Of a DNA stretch of 5,830 bases, positions 1 through 5,118 are shown one piece after another. Source of the DNA: an uncultured Lachnobacterium sp. Lineage in GTDB: Bacteria; Bacillota; Clostridia; Lachnospirales; Lachnospiraceae. Below the pieces are notes generated by a model, which saw only the letters and a list, made by a program, of their open reading frames with translations, was not told the origin of the DNA and did not search any database. The DNA is taken from NCBI GenBank assembly GCA_900552085.1, contig URYB01000178.1, positions 1 to 5,830 of the forward strand. Reading direction: 5' to 3'. Position 1 is the first letter of the stretch, and each line of letters begins with the position of its first letter. Made by a program: the position numbers and the translations under genes.

Positions 1-385
1 GTACCTCATCGATGATATAGACTTTGTATTTGCCTTCGGTCGGACGATAAGCAACTTCTTCCCGGATCTGACGAATATTGTCTACACCATTGTTGGAGGC
101 CGCATCAATCTCAATTACATTCATAGAAGTCCCGGCAGCAATGCCCCTGCAAGTGGGGCATTCGCCACAAGGACTTCCATCTACCGGATGTTCACAATTG
201 ACGGCTTTTGCAAAAATCTTGGCTACTGTGGTTTTTCCTGTTCCTCTCGTTCCGCAAAACAGATATGCATGTCCTATTCGATCGGCTTTGATCTGGTTCT
301 TCAGTGTTGTCACAATATGTTCCTGTCCCTTGACATCTTCAAATTCCTGCGGACGGAACTTACGGTATAACGCCGTATAAGACAT
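1..385 (-). CDS. dnaX: DNA polymerase III subunit gamma/tau, N-terminal part (3' end outside window)
   Basis: The reverse strand encodes the first 128 residues of the clamp-loader ATPase, which loads the beta sliding clamp and organises the replisome. Seen: the family's N-terminal block beginning MSYTALYRKFRP; a Walker A loop GTRGTGKT at residues 45-52; four zinc-binding cysteines at C64, C73, C76 and C79 (CxECPTC pattern); the block IDAASNNGVDNIRQIRE at 93-109; and the start of the Walker B DEV(H) at 126-128, where the window ends. Known: bacterial gamma/tau has this AAA+ module with a zinc finger, then collar and tau-specific domains, none of which is visible here. The ATG at 385 is preceded by AGGAGG with a 9-base gap. 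The gene starts 13 bases after the pfkA stop with no terminator between, so the two are inferred to be cotranscribed. Whether a gamma form arises by frameshifting cannot be judged. Confidence 0.97.
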   Translation of the reverse strand, partial: MSYTALYRKFRPQEFEDVKGQEHIVTTLKNQIKADRIGHAYLFCGTRGTGKTTVAKIFAKAVNCEHPVDGSPCGECPTCRGIAAGTSMNVIEIDAASNNGVDNIRQIREEVAYRPTEGKYKVYIIDEV

Positions 386-394
386 GTTCTATAA

Positions 395-400
395 CCTCCT
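395..400 (-). promoter_or_regulatory. dnaX ribosome binding site overlapping the pfkA stop codon
   Basis: A perfect AGGAGG (reverse strand) sits 9 bases before the dnaX ATG. Its 5' end overlaps the pfkA TAG stop (399-401), so ribosomes finishing pfkA stop on the dnaX ribosome binding site. This suggests translational coupling. Confidence 0.85.
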
Positions 401-1472
401 AGTCACCGAAACTGATTCCAATTCTCTTTGCTTCTTTGATCATCTGGCTGTCCGGATCTACCATTTTCAGCTTTCCGGCTACCTCACCTAACGGAACCCG
501 TTTCGTCTTGTTGTTGATCATTGCAATCATGCAGCCATAATCTTCATCCATGATTGCTTTTGCGGCAGCAGAACCCAGACGGGTACAAAGCACACGGTCA
601 TAAGGACATGGACTGCCACCTCTCTGTGTATGTCCCGGCACTGCAACACGTACCTCGGTACCACACACTTCTTTGATTTTGTCTGCCACTTCATAGGATA
701 CAGACGGATATTTGCTGTTGGCAAGTTTTGCCTTATATTCCTTCTTGCTTAATGCCGCATCTTCTTTGGAGATTGCTCCCTCTGCAACTGCAAGAATCGT
801 AAAGCCTTTGCCATCCTTGCTTCTCTTCTGGATTGCTTCTACAATTTTGTTAATATCGTATGGGATCTCCGGAAGTAAAATGATATCTGCACCGCCTGCA
901 ATACCTGCATACAGCGTAAGCCATCCTACTTTGTGTCCCATTACTTCTACAATAAATACACGATTATGTGATGCTGCAGTTGTGTGGATGCAGTCAATTG
1001 CCTCGGTTGCTATATTAATGGCACTCTGGAAACCAAATGTCACATCCGTTCCATATATATCATTGTCAATTGTCTTTGGAAGATGAATCACATTTAATCC
1101 TTCTTCACGAAGAAGGTTGGCTGTCTTCTGTGTTCCGTTTCCACCAAGAATAACCAGACAGTCGAGATTCAGCTTGTGGTAGGTCTGCTTCATAGCCTCC
1201 ACTTTGTCAAGACCGTTCTCATCCGGCACACGCATCAGCTTGAACGGCTGGCGGGAAGATCCAAGAATCGTTCCACCTTTTGTTAAAATTCCGGAGAAAT
1301 CTGCAGATGTCAGAAGTCTGTAGTCACCATAGATCAGACCCTTATATCCGTTTTCAAATCCGTATATCTCTAATTCTGAAACATTTGCCGAAAGTCCCTT
1401 TACGACACCTCTCATCGCAGCATTCAATGCCTGACAATCGCCACCACTTGTCAACATTCCAATTCTCATCAT
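399..1472 (-). CDS. pfkA: 6-phosphofructokinase (probably ATP-dependent, long/group III type)
   Basis: Cytoplasmic glycolytic enzyme converting fructose 6-phosphate to fructose 1,6-bisphosphate. With the start at 1472 it is 357 residues, longer than the 320-residue E. coli enzyme but usual for the group III class. Seen: N-terminal LTSGGD (GGD at 10-12); phosphoryl-donor loop GGNGT at 110-114; catalytic PKTIDND at 132-138 with the catalytic Asp at 136; EVMGHKVGW near 176-184; and PGHTQRGGSPCPYDR near 279-293. Known: Gly after the third loop residue (E. coli 104) points to ATP, Asp to pyrophosphate; Lys in PKTIDND (E. coli Gly124) is common to PPi enzymes and to group III ATP enzymes. The Gly/Lys combination therefore suggests ATP. 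The loop has Asn where E. coli has Asp103. Start choice: GGAGG lies 8 bases before the ATG at 1472, and a second ATG follows at 1469; an in-frame ATG at 1499 would add 9 residues. First gene of a pfkA-dnaX transcription unit. Confidence 0.95.
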   Translation of the reverse strand: MMRIGMLTSGGDCQALNAAMRGVVKGLSANVSELEIYGFENGYKGLIYGDYRLLTSADFSGILTKGGTILGSSRQPFKLMRVPDENGLDKVEAMKQTYHKLNLDCLVILGGNGTQKTANLLREEGLNVIHLPKTIDNDIYGTDVTFGFQSAINIATEAIDCIHTTAASHNRVFIVEVMGHKVGWLTLYAGIAGGADIILLPEIPYDINKIVEAIQKRSKDGKGFTILAVAEGAISKEDAALSKKEYKAKLANSKYPSVSYEVADKIKEVCGTEVRVAVPGHTQRGGSPCPYDRVLCTRLGSAAAKAIMDEDYGCMIAMINNKTKRVPLGEVAGKLKMVDPDSQMIKEAKRIGISFGD

Positions 1473-1480
1473 GCACTTTT

Positions 1481-1485
1481 CCTCC
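1481..1485 (-). promoter_or_regulatory. pfkA ribosome binding site that decides the start
   Basis: GGAGG on the reverse strand lies 8 bases before the ATG at 1472 and 11 before the ATG at 1469. The product then begins MMRIGMLTSGGD, matching the family's N-terminus. A second, weaker GGAG at 1507-1510 lies 7 bases before an in-frame ATG at 1499, so a longer form is possible. Confidence 0.75.
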
Positions 1486-1523
1486 ATATGTTGTCTCATT
1501 AATTATCTCCAAAAACCTTTTTT

Positions 1524-1552
1524 ATTATAACGTAATTTTTTAGGGATAACAA
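1524..1552 (-). promoter_or_regulatory. sigma-A-type promoter of pfkA-dnaX
   Basis: The reverse strand reads TTGTTA (1547-1552), a 17-base spacer, then a perfect TATAAT (1524-1529). Transcription would start near 1517, giving a leader of roughly 45 bases before the preferred pfkA ATG. It is back to back with the tRNA promoter. Confidence 0.8.
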
Positions 1553-1562
1553 GACAAGTGCC

Positions 1563-1590
1563 TTGAAAAATGCAGTGGATTTGTTATAAT
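1563..1590 (+). promoter_or_regulatory. sigma-A-type promoter of tRNA-Ser
   Basis: TTGAAA (1563-1568), a 16-base spacer, and a perfect TATAAT (1585-1590). The predicted start is near 1597, about 38 bases before the mature tRNA 5' end. Its -35 box is 10 bases from the -35 box of the divergent pfkA promoter. Confidence 0.82.
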
Positions 1591-1599
1591 ATAGGAGCA

Positions 1600-1631
1600 C
1601 TTCGCATGCATCATCATTTCACAATGCGAAG
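1600..1631 (+). other. hairpin in the tRNA-Ser 5' leader
   Basis: CTTCGCAT (1600-1607) and ATGCGAAG (1624-1631) form a perfect 8-bp stem with a 16-base loop. It starts a few bases after the predicted transcription start and ends 3 bases before the mature tRNA. There is no U-tract, so it is not a terminator. It may stabilise or help process the precursor; this is inference. Confidence 0.6.
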
Positions 1632-1634
1632 AAT

Positions 1635-1724
1635 GGAGAGTTGTCCGAGTGGTCGAAGGTGCCGCACTCGAAATGCGGTTTGCGTCGAATAGACGCAACG
1701 TGGGTTCGAATCCCATGCTCTCCG
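1635..1724 (+). tRNA. tRNA-Ser, anticodon CGA (reads UCG)
   Basis: A full class II cloverleaf can be drawn. The acceptor stem GGAGAGT (1635-1641) pairs with GCTCTCC (1717-1723), with discriminator G at 1724. The anticodon stem CCGCA/TGCGG (1662-1666/1674-1678) carries loop CTCGAAA with anticodon CGA at 1669-1671. The long variable arm TTGCGTC/GACGCAA (1680-1686/1692-1698), typical of serine tRNAs, is a 7-bp stem. The T arm is GTGGG-TTCGAAT-CCCAT (1700-1716). The 3' CCA is not encoded (CTA follows), so it would be added after transcription. It has its own promoter and leader hairpin and is followed by a terminator. Confidence 0.97.
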
Positions 1725-1755
1725 CTATATAAAGCGCATAATTACTGTGAAAACA

Positions 1756-1804
1756 AAAAATGCAGGACTGTATCAAATACTAAAAGATACTGTTCTGCAT
1801 TTTT
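1756..1804 (+). terminator. terminator of tRNA-Ser, probably bidirectional
   Basis: AAAA-ATGCAG pairs with CTGCAT-TTTT, continuing inward through G-U, A-U and C-G, one U-U mismatch, and GTATC/GATAC around an 11-base loop. On the plus RNA, 1766/1794 is a G-U wobble; on the minus RNA it would be a C/A mismatch, so the stem is better in the tRNA direction. U-rich tracts follow on both sides (TTTTTGTATTATATTTT plus; TTTTTTGTTTT minus). It lies 3 bases beyond the stop of the 1808-3394 gene and probably ends that transcript too. Confidence 0.85.
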
Positions 1805-1807
1805 GTA

Positions 1808-3394
1808 TTATATTTTATATTCTTCTATCCGGCATTCATGCACTTTGCTTTCCTTATCGTAACTTATTCCAACAAGCAGAATATTACCTGTATATGCCAA
1901 TAAGGACTGCGGATAATTTTTATCCCTTATTTGCTGTATGGCAGTATGAACATTTTTGTTCCATTTCAGTTCCACGACAAGCGCCGGATAATCTCCCCTA
2001 TATTCTGGTTTCGGAATGAATACAAAATCTGCAAATCCTCTTCCTGTCGGTAATTCCCGAATCGGCTTAAAATAATAGTTCATTGCACTAAGATATGCAA
2101 TTGCAAGTACACTGCTTAGAGAATTTTCATTATTGTACTGTATCACCGATGTATATTCCATATGAATTCGATCAATATGCTTTGCAACCATCTCCGAATC
2201 AAGATCTAAGGTTGCGTCAAGAAGTTGTTCGGATTCTCTTTCAAACTGAATTAATTCGCTCCATTTATCGTCTTCTACCGCATCCATAAATTCTCTGCGA
2301 ATCTCCTCATTTGGAATATATGCCACCTGCTTCTTTTGATTGAATGCAAGATATCCAAGATGAACAAGAAGCGTTAACACATCATCTTTATTCCGAAATG
2401 TCACCATATCATTCTGAAATGTTGTTGTTTTTATTCTTACCTCATCACCCGAGAGCATAGCCAGTATTGCGGTCTTAAGTCCATCAAAATCCTTATTAAT
2501 CAGTGGAAGGACGGATTCATATGTTCCTGTTTGTGACCAGTAGCTTTGAAAATTATTTCTAAGCATGATGCTAACCACAGCTTTTGGATTATACAGGTGT
2601 TGTTCCCCCAATGTATATCCATCATACCAATTCTTAATTTCCTCATAATCTCTTCCATATTTTTGACTCAACCCTCTGACTTCATCATCGGTAAAGCCTA
2701 CATAAGATGCCAGAGGTCCTGCATCAAGCATAGTATATTCTTCAAAATTATTAAGTGCTGACTGTGTCTTAAGTTTCTTAATCGGTAAAATTCCAGTCAG
2801 ATATGCTAATGCAATATTCTTTGCAGGTTCAACACCTTTGAACATTCCCCGCAGAAAATTAATATATTTTTCCTGCATTTTTTGATTATTTGCTTCATCT
2901 CGAATCAAAATATCCCATTCATCAATAATTACGATAAATTTGTTTCCAGTCGCAGCATTAATATATGACATAGCACCATACGCTGTCTTCGCAGATGCTG
3001 GAATAATATCTTTATACTTTTTTGTAAGTTCTTCCAGTATGCCCTCATTAATATAATCAACCGTATCATCTGCACTTCCTGCATCCATCATGCACCATTG
3101 AACGTCAAAATGAATCACATCATATTGATTCAAATATTGCTTGAACGAACCCATCTGGCTGATTTTCAGTGATTTAAACATTTCTTCTGAATCACAACCT
3201 TTACTATAATACGCTGAAAGCATGTTTGCTGTAATTGATTTTCCAAAACGGCGTGGTCTGCTATTGCAGATAAATGCCTGCTCTGTCCCAATCACTTTGT
3301 TTGTATATGCAATAAGCTCCGACTTATCTACATATATTTCAGATTTTAATGTTGTTTGAAAAGCCCCATTATCCGGGTTCAGAAATCTTCCCAT
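1808..3394 (-). CDS. AAA-ATPase-like protein with C-terminal PD-(D/E)XK nuclease-like domain
   Basis: A 528-residue protein of the family pairing an AAA-ATPase-like domain (PF09820 type) with a PD-(D/E)XK domain (PF08011/DUF1703 type); the assignment is by motif recognition. Seen: an N-terminal 'YVDKSELI' block; a Walker-A-like RPRRFGKS at 46-53; Walker B with hydrophobic run and IIDEWD at 156-161; the family block LTGILPIKKLKTQSALNNF starting near 199; WYDGY at 256-260 followed by YNP; and a C-terminal nuclease core with Asp456 (GRGFADFVF), Glu475 and Lys477 (VVELKW) and Gln487/488. No signal peptide or membrane segment is evident. The ATG at 3394 (AGGAG 11 bases upstream) gives the family's MGRFLNPDN-like start; a TTG at 3415 would add 7 residues. 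Known: the family is frequent, often multicopy, in gut Clostridia and Bacteroidetes, with no settled function. The gene is monocistronic, AT-rich and next to a tRNA, so it looks accessory. A role in defence or DNA processing is inference. Confidence 0.92.
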   Translation of the reverse strand: MGRFLNPDNGAFQTTLKSEIYVDKSELIAYTNKVIGTEQAFICNSRPRRFGKSITANMLSAYYSKGCDSEEMFKSLKISQMGSFKQYLNQYDVIHFDVQWCMMDAGSADDTVDYINEGILEELTKKYKDIIPASAKTAYGAMSYINAATGNKFIVIIDEWDILIRDEANNQKMQEKYINFLRGMFKGVEPAKNIALAYLTGILPIKKLKTQSALNNFEEYTMLDAGPLASYVGFTDDEVRGLSQKYGRDYEEIKNWYDGYTLGEQHLYNPKAVVSIMLRNNFQSYWSQTGTYESVLPLINKDFDGLKTAILAMLSGDEVRIKTTTFQNDMVTFRNKDDVLTLLVHLGYLAFNQKKQVAYIPNEEIRREFMDAVEDDKWSELIQFERESEQLLDATLDLDSEMVAKHIDRIHMEYTSVIQYNNENSLSSVLAIAYLSAMNYYFKPIRELPTGRGFADFVFIPKPEYRGDYPALVVELKWNKNVHTAIQQIRDKNYPQSLLAYTGNILLVGISYDKESKVHECRIEEYKI

Positions 3395-3439
3395 AAATAA
3401 TTGCTCTCCTCTCAAAAGTCCTGCAATTCAATACATATA

Positions 3440-3468
3440 AGTATATCCGATTTTATTATAAAAAACAA
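3440..3468 (-). promoter_or_regulatory. promoter of the AAA-ATPase/nuclease-like gene
   Basis: The reverse strand reads TTGTTT (3463-3468), a 17-base spacer, then TATACT (3440-3445). The leader would be about 40 bases. The -35 box lies inside the U-tract of the upstream gene's terminator, so the two signals overlap. Confidence 0.62.
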
Positions 3469-3472
3469 CGAA

Positions 3473-3511
3473 AAAGCATCGTCTGCAGATTCACTCTGCA
3501 AACGATGCTTT
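3473..3511 (-). terminator. intrinsic terminator after the 3515-3889 gene
   Basis: AAAGCATCGT...TGCAGA pairs with TCTGCA...ACGATGCTTT around a 5-base loop. The single non-Watson-Crick position (3483/3501) is a G-U wobble on the minus RNA but C/A on the plus RNA, so the stem fits minus transcription. A T-rich tract (TTTTTCGTTGTTTTTT) follows on the reverse strand. It begins 3 bases after the stop codon. Confidence 0.9.
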
Positions 3512-3514
3512 CTC

Positions 3515-3889
3515 TTATTCCTGTATCTGACGATCGCGTCGGTTGTCTCTCCGGCGTCTTCGGTAATTTTCATGCCGGCCATTATTTTCATTCTCACCAC
3601 GGTCTCTGTTTTCATGATTCTCTCGCTGCGGACGATTTCCCTGTTCGTTCTTCTCCTGATTTGCCTTTCGGCGGTCATCCGGAATTGCACGCTCCTTTTT
3701 TCGTCCAATATACACGTTCCACTTCATATATGCTTCCTGTGCATTTCTTGATTTATAAATCACATTGCGTTCTTCCCCAACAATGTCCGTGATACTGTAC
3801 CAGCCCTTGTCATACTGAAACTCAGCAACTTTTCCTTCCAGTTCTTTGTTTCCCAGTACAAACTTATGCACTGCCTGCTGCTGCGCCAT
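3515..3889 (-). CDS. hypothetical protein with arginine-rich C-terminal tail
   Basis: A 124-residue protein I do not recognise. Residues 1-62 look folded, with alternating hydrophobic and aromatic residues (FVLGNKELEGKVAEF, then GWYSITDIVG, then YMKWNVYIG). Residues 63-124 are low complexity: 17 Arg and 4 Lys with many Asn, Glu and Gln, ending in a run of five Arg (110-114) and a further RRDR. The tail is probably disordered and could bind RNA, DNA or an acidic protein; this is inference. No signal peptide or membrane segment is seen. It is very likely a real gene: AAGGAGG sits 6 bases before its ATG, it starts one base after the stop of the CarD-like gene, and it ends 3 bases before a strong terminator. 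The tight coupling suggests it acts with its neighbour. No missing or broken part can be judged without homologues. Confidence 0.85.
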   Translation of the reverse strand: MAQQQAVHKFVLGNKELEGKVAEFQYDKGWYSITDIVGEERNVIYKSRNAQEAYMKWNVYIGRKKERAIPDDRRKANQEKNEQGNRPQRENHENRDRGENENNGRHENYRRRRRDNRRDRQIQE

Positions 3890-3890
3890 T

Positions 3891-4181
3891 CTAGCCCTCC
3901 TTGTTATGTAAAACGTACTCTACTGCTTCTTTTAATTTCTCATCCCGCTCAAGTTCCTCTGTTCCAATCAGTGCCTGCGCTTCTTCTCTGGTAAAAAGCT
4001 CCCGAAGTACAACCTGATGATGGTCTACCGGAATATAGGATACCTTGTCTGCATCAAAGACGGAGCGGAGCACATAATATGGCACGCCCGGCACTCCTTT
4101 TGTGGCGGAAAGTGATACGATATTGTCTACCCGGCATACGCCTTGCGTTTCACTGTAAATAATCTGCTTTTTTTCAAACAT
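3891..4181 (-). CDS. short CarD/CdnL/TRCF-type RNA polymerase-interacting domain protein
   Basis: A 96-residue protein resembling the CarD_CdnL_TRCF domain, a small Tudor-like fold that binds the RNA polymerase beta subunit. Seen: MFEKKQIIYSETQGVCRVDNI at the start, matching the 'MFxKGDxVVYGxxGVCRV' family opening; YYVLRSVFDADKVSYIPVD in the middle; and VLRELFTREEAQALI, the usual end of the domain. Known: full CarD proteins are about 160 residues, with a C-terminal helical domain that contacts promoter DNA. Here only about 25 mostly charged, helix-prone residues follow, so that domain appears absent. A GTG at 4193 would add four residues but lies inside the AGGTGG that serves the ATG at 4181 (8-base gap), so the ATG is preferred. 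It has its own consensus promoter and is coupled to the basic-tail gene. A transcription-modulating role is inferred from the family. Confidence 0.85.
   Translation of the reverse strand: MFEKKQIIYSETQGVCRVDNIVSLSATKGVPGVPYYVLRSVFDADKVSYIPVDHHQVVLRELFTREEAQALIGTEELERDEKLKEAVEYVLHNKEG
3896..3902 (-). promoter_or_regulatory. ribosome binding site of the 3515-3889 gene, inside the CarD-like gene
   Basis: AAGGAGG on the reverse strand forms part of the last codons of the CarD-like gene. It lies 6 bases before the next ATG, with the upstream TAG stop between them. This layout is typical of translational coupling. Confidence 0.8.
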
Positions 4182-4189
4182 GTCCTCAT

Positions 4190-4195
4190 CCACCT
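4190..4195 (-). promoter_or_regulatory. ribosome binding site that sets the CarD-like start
   Basis: AGGTGG, one mismatch from AGGAGG, is 8 bases before the ATG at 4181. The alternative GTG start at 4193 is part of this motif and has no good site of its own. Confidence 0.6.
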
Positions 4196-4227
4196 CAATG
4201 TATCAATTCTACAAACAATGCTTTTTT

Positions 4228-4256
4228 ATTATAGCATAGGCCGTTTCTTTTTTCAA
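4228..4256 (-). promoter_or_regulatory. sigma-A-type promoter of the CarD-like / basic-tail pair
   Basis: The reverse strand reads TTGAAA (4251-4256), a 17-base spacer, then a perfect TATAAT (4228-4233). The TGA stop codon of the upstream alarmone synthetase (4253-4255) lies inside the -35 box. The expected leader is roughly 40 bases. Confidence 0.83.
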
Positions 4257-5047
4257 AAATCATTTTTCTGCCGAATTGCATGCAATCCAAGCGGTCCTGT
4301 CAGGCGAAGCGTCTCTCTTTTTTTCATATTCGCCTGTGACTCGGTCGCTGCGACCAGACGATTGCGGATATCCTGCATGCGACGATCCAGAGCCGCGCTC
4401 ACTTCTGCACATTCGGAGAGTTCCTGTGCAAGCTGCTCCGCCTCTTCCGGTGGAACGTTTTTCTTGTAACGCACCTTATGCTCCAGACTTGCCCAGAAAT
4501 CCATCGCGATGGTACGCAGCTGTACTTCAACCTTCATCTCACGCTTTTCGTTCTGTAGGAAAATCGGAACTGCAACGATCAGATGTAAACTGCGGTATCC
4601 GCTTTCTTTTGGCTTTTGAATGTAATCTTTTTTCTCGATCAGGCGAATATCATCCTGCCGCAAAAGGCAGTCTGCCAGCAAATAGATATCCTCCGGGAAA
4701 GAACATACCACACGGACACCTGCAATATCGTTGATATTTTCCTCAATAGCTTCCAAAGTCAGCGGAAGTTCTTTTCTACGTGCTTTTTTAATAATGCCCT
4801 CCATGGATTTCACACGTGTCTTAATCGACTCGATCGGATTGCGGTCATATTCGAGAGAAAACTGTTCATTCAATACTTTGAACTTTGTTTCTACCTCCAT
4901 GATCGCACATCGGTAATAAGCCATAAGGGAATCCAGTGGTTTTGTATTGTCTTTTACAAAATCAAGGAACTCATCGGACATCAGGCTGTGACGCACGAGA
5001 GAATCCATCGCCTGTTCTACATAAGTATTCATGTTTTTATCTATCAT
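4253..5047 (-). CDS. small alarmone synthetase, (p)ppGpp synthetase of RelP/RelQ type
   Basis: A cytoplasmic enzyme moving pyrophosphate from ATP to GDP or GTP to make (p)ppGpp. Positions are for the 264-residue form. Seen: NPIESIKTRVKS near 70-81; the basic KKARRK near 87-92; NDIAGVRVVCSF at 106-117; KDYIQKPKESGYRSLHL at 140-156; and VEVQLRTIAMDFWASLEHK at 173-191, with the catalytic-type Glu at 174. There is no HD hydrolase, TGS or ACT domain, so it is a stand-alone synthetase. The wording resembles RelP/YwaC somewhat more than RelQ/YjbM, so I give no symbol. It is longer than typical (about 210-230 residues), with about 40 extra N-terminal residues and a short basic C-terminal extension. 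Start: GGAG lies 9 bases before the ATG at 5047; the ATG at 5062 (5 more residues) has no visible ribosome site. No terminator follows, so it may read through into the CarD-like gene. Confidence 0.94.
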   Translation of the reverse strand: MIDKNMNTYVEQAMDSLVRHSLMSDEFLDFVKDNTKPLDSLMAYYRCAIMEVETKFKVLNEQFSLEYDRNPIESIKTRVKSMEGIIKKARRKELPLTLEAIEENINDIAGVRVVCSFPEDIYLLADCLLRQDDIRLIEKKDYIQKPKESGYRSLHLIVAVPIFLQNEKREMKVEVQLRTIAMDFWASLEHKVRYKKNVPPEEAEQLAQELSECAEVSAALDRRMQDIRNRLVAATESQANMKKRETLRLTGPLGLHAIRQKNDF

Positions 5048-5056
5048 AGTCTGTAT

Positions 5057-5060
5057 CTCC
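5057..5060 (-). promoter_or_regulatory. ribosome binding site that sets the alarmone synthetase start
   Basis: GGAG on the reverse strand is 9 bases before the ATG at 5047. The upstream ATG (5062) overlaps this motif and is preceded by an A-rich stretch without a purine-rich site. Confidence 0.6.
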
Positions 5061-5118
5061 ATTTGTATGTGTATTTCATCTTTTGATCAGGTAACTGTTC
5101 CACCACCTGTATGGTTCA

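Noticed and set aside
1540..1776. Minus-strand open frame of 78 codons antisense to the tRNA, containing the phrase MGFEPTLRLFDANR
   Set aside because: It is the well-known spurious translation of the complement of a serine tRNA; it lacks a ribosome site and covers the tRNA, its promoter and leader.
1641..1862. Plus-strand open frame starting inside the tRNA (MSEWSKVPHSK...)
   Set aside because: It is a direct translation of the tRNA-Ser sequence and runs through the terminator; no real gene is supported.
3401..3792. Plus-strand hydrophobic open frames over the basic-tail gene, resembling membrane proteins
   Set aside because: They are antisense shadows of an Arg/Asn/Glu-rich reading frame, whose complement reads as hydrophobic codons; no ribosome site or promoter supports them.
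4207..4240. Possible terminator between the alarmone synthetase and the CarD-like gene (ATGCT...AGCAT)
   Set aside because: The stem is only 5 bp, A/T-rich, overlaps the -10 box, and lacks a following U-tract.
5060..5110. Possible riboswitch or attenuator in the alarmone synthetase leader
   Set aside because: Only a 5-bp CAGGT/ACCTG stem is visible; the leader of about 65 bases shows no recognisable aptamer.
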